A stretch of 64,000 nt of DNA from assembly GCF_002224285.1 (NCBI RefSeq), contig NZ_CP022436.1:682001-746000 (forward strand). Reading direction: 5' to 3'. Below, one piece after another: positions 26,296-34,412 of the stretch. The first letter of the stretch is position 1. The number at the start of each line of letters is the position of its first letter. Below the pieces are notes generated by a model. That model was given only the letters and a program-made list of their open reading frames with translations. It did not search any database and was not told the origin of the DNA. The position numbers and the translations under genes were made by a program. This stretch comes from Arthrobacter sp. YN (GTDB lineage Bacteria > Actinomycetota > Actinomycetes > Actinomycetales > Micrococcaceae).

Positions 26296-27307
26296 AACAA
26301 CCACCCGCCCCGCCGCCGGCGCCCGGATCGTCCTCAAAGACGTCACCAAAACCTACCCCGGCCAGGTGATTCCCGCCGTCGAATCCTTCTCCATGGACAT
26401 CGCACCAGGCGAGCTGATCATGTTCGTGGGTCCTTCCGGTTGTGGCAAGACCACCACCATGAAGATGATCAACCGGATCATCGAACCGAGCTCGGGCTCC
26501 ATCACCATCGACGGTGAGGACGTCCTGTCCCTCAACCCCAACGAGCTCCGCCGCCGGATCGGCTACGTCATCCAGCAGATCGGCCTGTTCCCGCATATGA
26601 CCATCGCGGAGAACATCTCCGTGGTCCCCAAGCTCCTCGGCTGGGACAAGAAGCGCACGCAAAACCGCGTCGAAGAGCTGCTGGCCGTCGTCGAACTTGA
26701 TCCCAAGATGTTCGCGTCCCGCTACCCCCGCCAACTCTCCGGTGGGCAGCAGCAGCGCGTTGGGGTTGCGCGGGCCTTGGCCGCCGACCCGCCCGTGATG
26801 CTCATGGATGAGCCCTTCGGAGCCACAGACCCCATCACGCGCGAAAAGCTGCAGAGCGAATTCCTGCGCCTGCAGGAGAAGCTGAGCAAGACGATCGTCT
26901 TCGTCACCCACGATTTCGACGAAGCCGTGCGCCTCGGAGACCGGATCGCCGTGCTGTCCGAGCGCTCGCAGATCGAGCAGTTCGACACTCCGGCGAACAT
27001 CCTGGCCAACCCTGCCAATGACTACGTGTCGCAGTTCGTTGGGCACGGTGCCGCCCTCAAGCGCCTGGGGCTCATTCCTGTGGGCCACGCGACGCTGGGC
27101 CCGGCAGGTGGACGAAGCGCCCTGACCGTTGGTGTTGAAGACTCCCTCCGTGATGCCCTGGATGCCTTGGTGCTCTCGGGTGGCCTGCCCGTCGGCGTCG
27201 TGGACCAGAGCGGAAGGACCGTGGGCTCCATAGATATCGAACGAATCGCCGCTGTCCTGGGCGCCGAAATCCTGCCGCCGGCCCTTGCCGGGGGAGTGCG
27301 GCCATGA
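26288..27307 (+). CDS. OpuB/ProV-type ABC transporter ATPase
   Basis: 339 residues from GTG 26288, inside the end of the permease gene. It has Walker A (GPSGCGKTT), the Q-loop (YVIQQIGLFPHM), the signature LSGGQQQR, Walker B (VMLMDEPFG) and the switch His (VFVTHDFDEA). The C-terminal region (about 270-339) has the position of the regulatory CBS domains of OpuA/ProV but is short, roughly one CBS unit. It energises uptake of a quaternary-amine-like solute. It overlaps the next permease by ATGA. Confidence 0.94.
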   Translation: MSETTTRPAAGARIVLKDVTKTYPGQVIPAVESFSMDIAPGELIMFVGPSGCGKTTTMKMINRIIEPSSGSITIDGEDVLSLNPNELRRRIGYVIQQIGLFPHMTIAENISVVPKLLGWDKKRTQNRVEELLAVVELDPKMFASRYPRQLSGGQQQRVGVARALAADPPVMLMDEPFGATDPITREKLQSEFLRLQEKLSKTIVFVTHDFDEAVRLGDRIAVLSERSQIEQFDTPANILANPANDYVSQFVGHGAALKRLGLIPVGHATLGPAGGRSALTVGVEDSLRDALDALVLSGGLPVGVVDQSGRTVGSIDIERIAAVLGAEILPPALAGGVRP

Positions 27308-28089
27308 CTGCGCAGGCAACGCGGGACCTGGCAACGTCCTTCGGCACGGCCTCCAACCGCAAGGGAAAGTACTTCTCCTTCAAGCGGTTCGGAACGCCAC
27401 TGATCATCATCGTGGCGCTGCTGGCACTGTTCCTCTGGATCTCCTCGCTCACCCTCGATTCGATCGAGCTGCGCACCCTCAACTGGGACTACCTTGCTGA
27501 TCGGACCAGGGAACACCTTCTGCTGACGGTCACAGCATCCGCGATTGTGTCCCTGATTGCCATCCCGGCCGGCATTGCACTGAGCCGCGTGCATTCCAAG
27601 GCAGTTCACGCAGTGGTCTTCGGGATTGCCAACATAGGGCAGGCAACTCCGGCCATTGGCCTGGTGATTCTGCTGGCCATTGTGTGGAAGACAGGCTTTG
27701 AGGTGGCGCTGGTGGGCCTGGTGGCGTACTCGGTCCTGCCTGTACTGCGGAACACCTTGGTGGGACTCCAACAGGTTGATTCCAGCCTGACGGAGGCTGC
27801 CAAGGGTATGGGCATGCGTCCGCTGGAAGTGCTCACCCGGATCGAACTCCCCTTGGCCGTTCCGGTGATCGTTGCTGGTCTGCGGACGGCCCTGGTCTTC
27901 TGTGTCGGCGTCGCCACAGTGGCCACCTTCATCAACGCAGGCGGCCTGGGCGACATGATCGTCAACGGCTTGAAGCTCCAGCGCTGGCCCGTCCTCATCA
28001 CCGGAGCCGTTGTCGTCTCCTGCATTGCCCTCACCATCGACTGGCTGGCAGGCCTCGCTGAAGATCTGCTCAAGCCCAAAGGCATCTGA
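27304..28089 (+). CDS. OpuB/ProW-type ABC transporter second permease
   Basis: 261 residues. An N-terminal cytoplasmic stretch, an extra helix (PLIIIVALLALFLWISSL) and the BPD permease core are present, with the motif RNTLVGLQQVDSSLTEAAKGMGMR coupling to the ATPase. It is paired with the 221-aa permease, as in OpuB/OpuC systems that use two different permeases. Its ATG overlaps the ATPase stop. Confidence 0.92.
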   Translation: MTAQATRDLATSFGTASNRKGKYFSFKRFGTPLIIIVALLALFLWISSLTLDSIELRTLNWDYLADRTREHLLLTVTASAIVSLIAIPAGIALSRVHSKAVHAVVFGIANIGQATPAIGLVILLAIVWKTGFEVALVGLVAYSVLPVLRNTLVGLQQVDSSLTEAAKGMGMRPLEVLTRIELPLAVPVIVAGLRTALVFCVGVATVATFINAGGLGDMIVNGLKLQRWPVLITGAVVVSCIALTIDWLAGLAEDLLKPKGI

Positions 28090-28119
28090 CTTTTTCCTAC
28101 TTCCCCAAGGACAAACACC

Positions 28120-29055
28120 ATGAAGAAACCTGCAATGACCCTGCTGGCCACCGGCGTGGCCGTGGCCCTGAGCCTCACGGCATGCGGCGGCTCAGCTTCC
28201 TCCAGTTCAAGCGGAGCCGGAAGCAACGAACTCGAAGGCCTCACCGGCGTTTTCGGCGCCAAGGACTTCTCCGAGCAGTTCATCCTCTCCCACATCACCA
28301 GCCAGGTCCTGAACGCCCACGGCGCAGACACCACTACCAACACCAGCGTGGTGGGCTCCGCCAACGTCCGCACGGCCTTCGAGACCGGCCAATTCGCCGG
28401 CTACTGGGAGTACACCGGGACGTCCTGGATCACGTACAACAAGCAGACCACTCCCATCAAGGACAAAGCGGAGATGTTCAACGCCGTCAAGGACGCCGAT
28501 GCCAAGAAGGGCATCGCCTGGCTGGACCCTGCACCCCTTAACAACACCTATGCCTTCGCCATTCGCGAGGACAAAGCCAAGGAACTCGGCATCAAGAGCC
28601 TCTCGGACGTGGCCAAGCTTCCAGCCAGCGAGCAGACATTCTGCGTGGAAAGTGAGTTCTCAACCCGTGACGACGGCTGGCCGGGTCTGAGCAAGGAATA
28701 CGGTTTGAGCCCGGACGCCAAGGTTTCCATGCTGGACACCGGTGTCATCTACACCGCAACGCAGAAGGGCCAGGACTGTAACTTCGGCGAGGTCTTCGAA
28801 ACGGATGGCCGCATTCCCGCGCTGAAGCTGCAGGTCATGGAGGACGACAAGAACTTTTTCCCGATCTACCAGGGCGCCCTCACCATCAAAGCCGACATCC
28901 TCGCCAAGTACCCGGCCATCGCGGACATCATGGCCAAGGTTTCGCCAAAGCTCACCACCGAGGTCATGCAGCAACTGAACGCGAAGGCTGATGTTGATGG
29001 CGAAGACCCGGAAGACATTGCCAAGGAATGGCTCGAATCCGAAGGACTGATCTGA
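28120..29055 (+). CDS. Substrate-binding lipoprotein of OpuC/ProX type
   Basis: 311 residues. The lipobox LTAC places the lipidated Cys at residue 22, followed by a Gly/Ser-rich linker. The mature part begins GVFGAKDFSEQFILSHITSQ, the typical opening of OpuAC/OpuCC quaternary-amine-binding proteins, and contains TGQFAGYWEYTGTSWI and FCVESEFSTRDDGWPG, the region supplying binding aromatics in the family. The ligand should be a betaine-, choline- or carnitine-like cation, but this cannot be decided from sequence. It is 30 bases after the permease. Confidence 0.92.
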   Translation: MKKPAMTLLATGVAVALSLTACGGSASSSSSGAGSNELEGLTGVFGAKDFSEQFILSHITSQVLNAHGADTTTNTSVVGSANVRTAFETGQFAGYWEYTGTSWITYNKQTTPIKDKAEMFNAVKDADAKKGIAWLDPAPLNNTYAFAIREDKAKELGIKSLSDVAKLPASEQTFCVESEFSTRDDGWPGLSKEYGLSPDAKVSMLDTGVIYTATQKGQDCNFGEVFETDGRIPALKLQVMEDDKNFFPIYQGALTIKADILAKYPAIADIMAKVSPKLTTEVMQQLNAKADVDGEDPEDIAKEWLESEGLI

Positions 29056-29057
29056 GA

Positions 29058-29567
29058 ATGACTGAACAGATCCAGATCGGTGAGTCCTTCATCGGGAACG
29101 GCGTCAACGCAGCGCACGTGAACACTGTCCTCGGACATCGGAACGGCCCCGCCGGAACCGCCTGGGCCACGGCCTTGGGATCACCGAGTGCCGGCCACGT
29201 TCCCTTCGTGGCTGTCCTGCGGCCCTCACTCCCGGTGAAGCCTCTAACGCTCTTTGTTACCAAAGCTGCCCCGGCAAATGACCAGCACGGCAACCTCATC
29301 TGGGGCGCAGCGCAGGCTGGAATCGCCGCGGGCGTGGCAGATGCTGTAGCCGACGGCATCCTCACTGATCAACAGGCCGATTCGCACGCACTGATCGCCG
29401 CGGTGTGGGTGAACCCCAACGCCGACGACGACGACGCCGTCTACCGCAATAACCGTGAGTCGGTCCGGACTGCTTTGGAGAACGGGGCCAAGAACCTCCC
29501 GTCCACCGCAGAAGTGATCGAGGCACGCAACTCCCCGTCCAATCCCTTCTTCACTCCGCGAGGCTGA
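29058..29567 (+). CDS. Formaldehyde-activating enzyme (Fae) homologue
   Basis: 169 residues from ATG 29058, two bases after the lipoprotein stop, the same length as methylotroph Fae. It aligns along its whole length with Methylobacterium Fae as I recall it: IGESFIGNGVNAAHVN for VGEALVGDGNEVAHID, LPVKPLTLFVTKAA, WGAAQAGIAAGVADAVADG and VWVNPNADDDD. His20 matches the proposed catalytic His; the following Asp is Asn here. Fae condenses formaldehyde with tetrahydromethanopterin, a cofactor not expected in Arthrobacter. Its role in this operon is therefore unclear: it may use another pterin or folate, or bind or activate an aldehyde made by the pathway. Confidence 0.85.
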   Translation: MTEQIQIGESFIGNGVNAAHVNTVLGHRNGPAGTAWATALGSPSAGHVPFVAVLRPSLPVKPLTLFVTKAAPANDQHGNLIWGAAQAGIAAGVADAVADGILTDQQADSHALIAAVWVNPNADDDDAVYRNNRESVRTALENGAKNLPSTAEVIEARNSPSNPFFTPRG

Positions 29568-29572
29568 CAGCA

Positions 29573-30676
29573 ATGAAGATCACCGCAATCCGGCTGACCC
29601 GCATGGTCCTGCCGCTGGACCCGCCGTTCAACGCCGCCTGGGATCCTGAACCCCGCACCTCCTTCCCGGCAACACTGGTGGAGGTGGAAACCGACGAAGG
29701 CATCACCGGCGTAGGCTCCGGCGACACTATGGACGGTTTCGAAGCCTACGAACACCTGTTCATCGGGACCGACCCCATGGCCATCCTCAACCAGGTCCGC
29801 CGGATCGAGACCATCAACTTCCACGGCGGCCGGTACTGGCCCCTCGAAGCGGCCCTCTGGGACATCATCGGCAAAGTTGCCGGACTCCCGGTAGCCACAC
29901 TCTTCGGCGGAGCACAGGATCGTCTGGTGGCCTATGCCTCCTCCGGCGAATTGAAGGCCCCCGCGGCCCGGGCTGAGTCAGCGCTTGCTGCCAAGGACCG
30001 TGGCTTCAAGGCCATGAAGATCCGTATTTCCCGCGACCACCTGGAAGAAGGCGTGGAGTCCGTCCGCGCTGCCAGGGAAGCCGTGGGCAAGGACTTCGAC
30101 CTGATGGTGGACCTTAACCAGATGTGGCGCATGAGCGGGGACATCGAACCAGCGTTGGAACTCGCCAAGGTCCACCGCCTCGCGGCGCAGTTGGCTGAAC
30201 TGGATGTCCGCTGGCTCGAGGAGCCACTTCCGCAGGCCGACGTCAAGGGCGCACAGCGTGTCCGCGAACAGACCGGCATACAGGTCTCAGGCGGTGAAAT
30301 GGTCCGCAGCATGCCGGAAATGATGGCCCTCATCGAAGCCGACGCTTACGACATCTACCAGCCTGACGTCGCCTTGGCCGTGGGCATGTACCGCGCCCGG
30401 CAGGTGGCCGAAACGGCAAACCTCAAGCACCGCTTCTTCACACCGCACACGTGGAGCAACGGCTTGGGCTTGCTGGCTAACCTGCACGTGGCCGCAGGCG
30501 TGGACGCAGGACCATACTTGGAATTCCCCTATGACCCGCCGGGCTGGACCCCGGAGCGCCGCGACTTCTTCATGGAGCCGCTGGACATCGACGACGACGG
30601 TGCGCTCCGCGTGCCCGACCTGCCGGGCCTGGGTGCAGTCATCGATTACGACGCCGTCAAGAAGTACTCGGTCTAA
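29573..30676 (+). CDS. Enolase-superfamily (mandelate racemase/muconate lactonizing type) enzyme
   Basis: 367 residues, five bases after the Fae-like gene. The N-terminal capping domain is followed by a TIM barrel with the Lys motif FKAMKIRIS (KxR instead of KxK), metal ligands in LMVDLNQMW (Asp), RWLEEPL (Glu) and SGGEMV (Glu), and the general-base His in FFTPHTWSNG. A Lys and a His on opposite barrel strands fit the mandelate-racemase subgroup, many members of which dehydrate sugar acids or epimerise alpha-carbons. In this operon a dehydratase or racemase acting on a hydroxyacid or betaine is likely. The exact reaction is unknown. Confidence 0.88.
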   Translation: MKITAIRLTRMVLPLDPPFNAAWDPEPRTSFPATLVEVETDEGITGVGSGDTMDGFEAYEHLFIGTDPMAILNQVRRIETINFHGGRYWPLEAALWDIIGKVAGLPVATLFGGAQDRLVAYASSGELKAPAARAESALAAKDRGFKAMKIRISRDHLEEGVESVRAAREAVGKDFDLMVDLNQMWRMSGDIEPALELAKVHRLAAQLAELDVRWLEEPLPQADVKGAQRVREQTGIQVSGGEMVRSMPEMMALIEADAYDIYQPDVALAVGMYRARQVAETANLKHRFFTPHTWSNGLGLLANLHVAAGVDAGPYLEFPYDPPGWTPERRDFFMEPLDIDDDGALRVPDLPGLGAVIDYDAVKKYSV

Positions 30677-30687
30677 GGAACACTGCC

Positions 30688-32205
30688 ATGGCAACAACCA
30701 AGAACGACTGGATCCAAGGGGCGGCAGTCCAGCAGCCGGCCACGGGACTGTATATCGACGGCGGTTTCCGCGCCGCACACAGCGAGGCAACGTTTCCCAC
30801 GGTCTCTCCGAGGGACGGTTCCGTCACGGCCCACGTAGCGGCAGCGGGGGAACAGGACGTAGACGACGCCGTCCAGGCAGCTCATCGTGCTTTCGAAAGC
30901 GGAGTATGGTCGCGAACGGACCGACGCCACCGGCAAGCCGTCCTGACCCGACTGTCGGACCTCATCCTTGAAAACCTCGAGGAACTCGCACTCCTGGAGT
31001 CCACGGATGCCGGCCACCCGATCAGCGACGCGCTCGCCGTCGATGTCCCCAGCTGTGCACGGACCTTCCGCTGGTACGCGGAGGCCTTGGACAAGGTCTA
31101 CGACGACGTCGCACCCACCCCACGCAACGCCCTAGCAGTCATTTCCCGTGAACCGCTCGGCGTGATCGGCGCCGTCGTGCCGTGGAACTATCCACTGATC
31201 ATCACGGCCTGGAAGGTGGCTCCTGCGCTCGCGGCCGGGAACTCCGTGGTCCTCAAGCCTTCGGAACAGACCAGCCTGAGCGCGTTGCGCCTGGCCGAAC
31301 TGGCCACTGAGGCGGGCGTGCCGGATGGCGTATTCAACGTTGTCCCCGGCCTCGGTCACGTTGCCGGGGCTGCCTTGGGGCGGCATGATCTCGTGGACAA
31401 GATCACCTTCACGGGCTCACCGGAGGTTGGCCGGTACTTCCAGCGCTACGCCTCCGAATCGAATGGCAAGCAGGTGGCGCTGGAGCTCGGCGGAAAGTCG
31501 CCGCAGGTGGTTCTGCACGACGTCGGAGACATCGCCGCGTGCGCGTCGGCCGTGGCCTGGGGGATCTTCTACAACGCCGGGCAGACCTGCCACGGAGGTT
31601 CACGGCTCCTCGTGGACGAACGTGTCCACGACGAATTGATCGAAGAAGTCATCAAGGTGGGGCGGTCGTTGCAGCTTGGCGACCCGCTGGATCCTGCCAC
31701 CCAGATCGGCGCGATCATCGATGACCGTCAGCTTGAGAGCATCCTCGGCTACTACGCCATCGCAGATGGCGAGGGCATCGCAGTGGCCAGCGGCGGCACC
31801 CAGGTCCACCCTGCCGGCGTTGAAAATGGCTACTACCTGGAACCCACGGTCCTGGACCGGGTCAATAACGCCGGCCGCATCGGCCAGGAAGAGATCTTCG
31901 GCCCGGTCCTGGCAGTGAGCACATTCCGTGGCGCCGCCGAGGGCATCCGGATGGCTAACGAATCCAAGTACGGGCTGGCCGCCAGCGTGTGGACGCAGGA
32001 CGTCACCAAGGCGCACACCGCTGCCCGAGAGCTGCGCGCCGGCACCGTGTGGGTGAACACTTTCGACGTCGCGGACATCATCACGCCCTTTGGCGGATTC
32101 AAGGAATCGGGGTTCGGCAGGGACCGTTCCCTGCACGCACTGGACGCCTACTCCGCACTGAAAACAACTTGGATCAACTTGGGCGACGCCGCCCTGGACG
32201 ACTGA
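30688..32205 (+). CDS. NAD(P)-dependent aldehyde dehydrogenase
   Basis: 505 residues from ATG 30688. The ALDH fold is complete: PWNYP (oxyanion Asn), the cofactor site around FTGSPEVG, the catalytic Glu in ALELGGKSP (about 267) and the catalytic Cys301 in NAGQTCHGGSR. It resembles betaine-aldehyde or gamma-aminobutyraldehyde dehydrogenases (PuuC/BetB group). It probably oxidises an aldehyde intermediate of the imported substrate to the acid. Confidence 0.92.
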   Translation: MATTKNDWIQGAAVQQPATGLYIDGGFRAAHSEATFPTVSPRDGSVTAHVAAAGEQDVDDAVQAAHRAFESGVWSRTDRRHRQAVLTRLSDLILENLEELALLESTDAGHPISDALAVDVPSCARTFRWYAEALDKVYDDVAPTPRNALAVISREPLGVIGAVVPWNYPLIITAWKVAPALAAGNSVVLKPSEQTSLSALRLAELATEAGVPDGVFNVVPGLGHVAGAALGRHDLVDKITFTGSPEVGRYFQRYASESNGKQVALELGGKSPQVVLHDVGDIAACASAVAWGIFYNAGQTCHGGSRLLVDERVHDELIEEVIKVGRSLQLGDPLDPATQIGAIIDDRQLESILGYYAIADGEGIAVASGGTQVHPAGVENGYYLEPTVLDRVNNAGRIGQEEIFGPVLAVSTFRGAAEGIRMANESKYGLAASVWTQDVTKAHTAARELRAGTVWVNTFDVADIITPFGGFKESGFGRDRSLHALDAYSALKTTWINLGDAALDD

Positions 32206-32232
32206 ACCACCCAGCCTGAATTGAGACTCGAT

Positions 32233-33219
32233 ATGACTGCAACAACGCACGCTTCCGCTACGGAAACACAACCTTTCACGCCCGGCACCGTCCGCATCGG
32301 ATTCATCGGCCTCGGCAACATGGGCTCGGGCATGACGCGCAACCTCCAAGCCGCAGGCTTCCACTTGGTGGTGAACGATGTCCGCAAGGAATCCGCCGCC
32401 GGACTCCTCGCTAACGGAGCCGAATGGGCGGAGGACGCCGCGGCTGTAGCCGCTGGATCCGACGTCGTCATCACCATGCTCCCCACGCCCAAGCACGTGG
32501 AAACAGTCGCCATGGGACCCGGCGGCATCCTTGCCGGACTGCCCGACGGCGGCACGTGGGTGGACATGTCCACCTCGGTTCCGGAGGTCGCTAACAGGGT
32601 CCGCGAAGCGGGCTCGGTCCGCGGAATCCGCGTCCTGGATGCACCCGTCAGCGGCATGTCCGTGGGCGCCGCGAACGGAATGCTGCAGATCTTCATTGGC
32701 GGCGACGCGGCCGACGTCCACCGTCTTCGTCCCGTGTTCGAAGCGATGGGTGATTCCGAACGGATCCTGCACGTGGGCGGCCACGGTGCCGGCTACGCGG
32801 TGAAGCTTATGATCAACCAGTTGTGGTTCTCGCATCTGGTGGCCACCGCAGAGGTCCTGAGCACTGGCGTCAAGGCAGGAGTGGACCTGGAAGTCCTGCG
32901 GCAGGCACTCATCGCAAGCCCGGCGAACTCCAACTTTGTGGAGAACGACGTCCTGTCCATCCTCAACCACGGCGACTACGACGAAGGCTTCGCGATCGCG
33001 TTGGCCTGCAAGGACCTTGGCTTGTCCATCGACCTGGCCCGCTCGGTGGGTGTGCCCATGGAGTTGTCTGGTCTGGTGGAGCAGCTCTACCGCAGGGCCA
33101 AGGCGCTCTACGGCGACAAAGCCGGGGAGATGACCCCCGTGAAACTTTACGAAGACGCCATTGGAGTGCAGTTGCGGACGCCCGTGCAGGCCGCCGGCAT
33201 CGCAGCAGAAGGAGCTTGA
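32233..33219 (+). CDS. Beta-hydroxyacid dehydrogenase (3-hydroxyisobutyrate dehydrogenase family)
   Basis: 328 residues from ATG 32233; a TTG at 32221 is also in frame. The Rossmann motif GFIGLGNMGSGM (about 22), the substrate motif DAPVSGM and the catalytic Lys in GAGYAVKLMINQ (GxxxKxxxN) are all present. Members reduce or oxidise 3-hydroxyisobutyrate, tartronate semialdehyde, 4-hydroxybutyrate and related acids. It may interconvert a hydroxyacid and semialdehyde next to the aldehyde dehydrogenases. Confidence 0.92.
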   Translation: MTATTHASATETQPFTPGTVRIGFIGLGNMGSGMTRNLQAAGFHLVVNDVRKESAAGLLANGAEWAEDAAAVAAGSDVVITMLPTPKHVETVAMGPGGILAGLPDGGTWVDMSTSVPEVANRVREAGSVRGIRVLDAPVSGMSVGAANGMLQIFIGGDAADVHRLRPVFEAMGDSERILHVGGHGAGYAVKLMINQLWFSHLVATAEVLSTGVKAGVDLEVLRQALIASPANSNFVENDVLSILNHGDYDEGFAIALACKDLGLSIDLARSVGVPMELSGLVEQLYRRAKALYGDKAGEMTPVKLYEDAIGVQLRTPVQAAGIAAEGA

Positions 33220-33224
33220 CCATC

Positions 33225-34412
33225 ATGCAGACACGTATGCAGATCCACGCCGAGCTGGCCTCCACGGAGCTGACTCTCGATCCGAAGCCCGCCGCTTACT
33301 TCGGCCGTGGGAAGGTGGCAGAGGTAGGCGGGATTGTCGCTGACCTCGGAGCCAAGTCGGCACTGATTGTCACTGACCCGTTCCTTGCCACCACGGACGT
33401 TGTGGCGGCCGTCAGGACCTCCTTGGAAGCCGCCGGGCTCGCCGTCAGCGTGTTTGATGGCGTGACCCCGAACCCCACCACCACGTGCGTCGACGCCGGG
33501 TCGGACCAGGCCGCCGCCTCCGGAGTTGATGTCCTGGTCCCTGTGGGCGGAGGATCGTCCATGGACGCAGCGAAAGGAATTTCGCTGGGTGCCGTGAATC
33601 CGGCCAGGGGAGCGGGGCTGGACTACAGCAACCACTTCGAGAACCCGGCGCTGCCCATTGTTGCCGTGCCCACCACCGCCGGCACCGGTGCCGAGGTCAA
33701 CGCCTTCGGTGTGGTTACGGACGTTGATGCGCACCGGAAGTTCTATGTAGGCCACGAATCGGCACTGCCCAAGGCAGCTGTGCTTGACCCCGAACTGACC
33801 CTTGGGCTTCCGCCGAAGGCCACCGCGGCCACCGGCATGGACGCGCTCACGCACGCCGTGGAGTCCTACTCATCCATCCGGCAGAACCCGTACTCCGACG
33901 GCATTGCCCTCCAAGTGGTCGCCATGGTTGCCGAGTTCCTGCCGCGCGCTGTGGCCGACGGCTCCGACATCGAAGCCCGATCACAGCTCCTCCTGGCCTC
34001 GCACATTGCGGGTGTTGGCTTCTCCCACACCGGCCTGGGCCTGGTGCACGCGATCGCCCATCCGCTGGGCGGCCGCTTCAACATCCCGCATGGCCTTGCG
34101 CTGTGCCTGGTGATTGAGGATGTCCTCCGCCTCAACCTCCGCAACCGGCTGGACCGGACCGCGCGGCTCGCCTTCGCACTCGGGGTGGGAGACACCGCGG
34201 CGACTGTCGAGCAGAACGCGGACGCCGCCGTCGAGGCTGTTGCCACGCTGGCACGGGATGTGGGCATGACAGCCCGGCTGACCGACTTCGGTGTGACGGA
34301 AGCCGACCTCGACTCCCTGGTGGAGGACACCCTGGCGGATTCGGTCATCAACAACACCCCTGTGCCGCCCACCCCCGTCGAAATCCGCACGATCCTCGAG
34401 AAAGCGCTCTAA
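33225..34412 (+). CDS. Iron-containing (group III) alcohol dehydrogenase
   Basis: 395 residues from ATG 33225, five bases after the upstream stop; an in-frame extension to 32823 only shadows the previous gene. It has GGGSSMDAAKG (NAD binding) and metal ligands in GMDALTHAVESY and GLGLVHAIAHPLGGRFNIPHG, all typical of Fe-ADHs such as 4-hydroxybutyrate dehydrogenase, lactaldehyde reductase and nicotinoprotein methanol dehydrogenase. With the next gene (a succinate-semialdehyde-type dehydrogenase) it could form a 4-hydroxybutyrate to succinate step. The stop abuts the next start. Confidence 0.92.
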   Translation: MQTRMQIHAELASTELTLDPKPAAYFGRGKVAEVGGIVADLGAKSALIVTDPFLATTDVVAAVRTSLEAAGLAVSVFDGVTPNPTTTCVDAGSDQAAASGVDVLVPVGGGSSMDAAKGISLGAVNPARGAGLDYSNHFENPALPIVAVPTTAGTGAEVNAFGVVTDVDAHRKFYVGHESALPKAAVLDPELTLGLPPKATAATGMDALTHAVESYSSIRQNPYSDGIALQVVAMVAEFLPRAVADGSDIEARSQLLLASHIAGVGFSHTGLGLVHAIAHPLGGRFNIPHGLALCLVIEDVLRLNLRNRLDRTARLAFALGVGDTAATVEQNADAAVEAVATLARDVGMTARLTDFGVTEADLDSLVEDTLADSVINNTPVPPTPVEIRTILEKAL

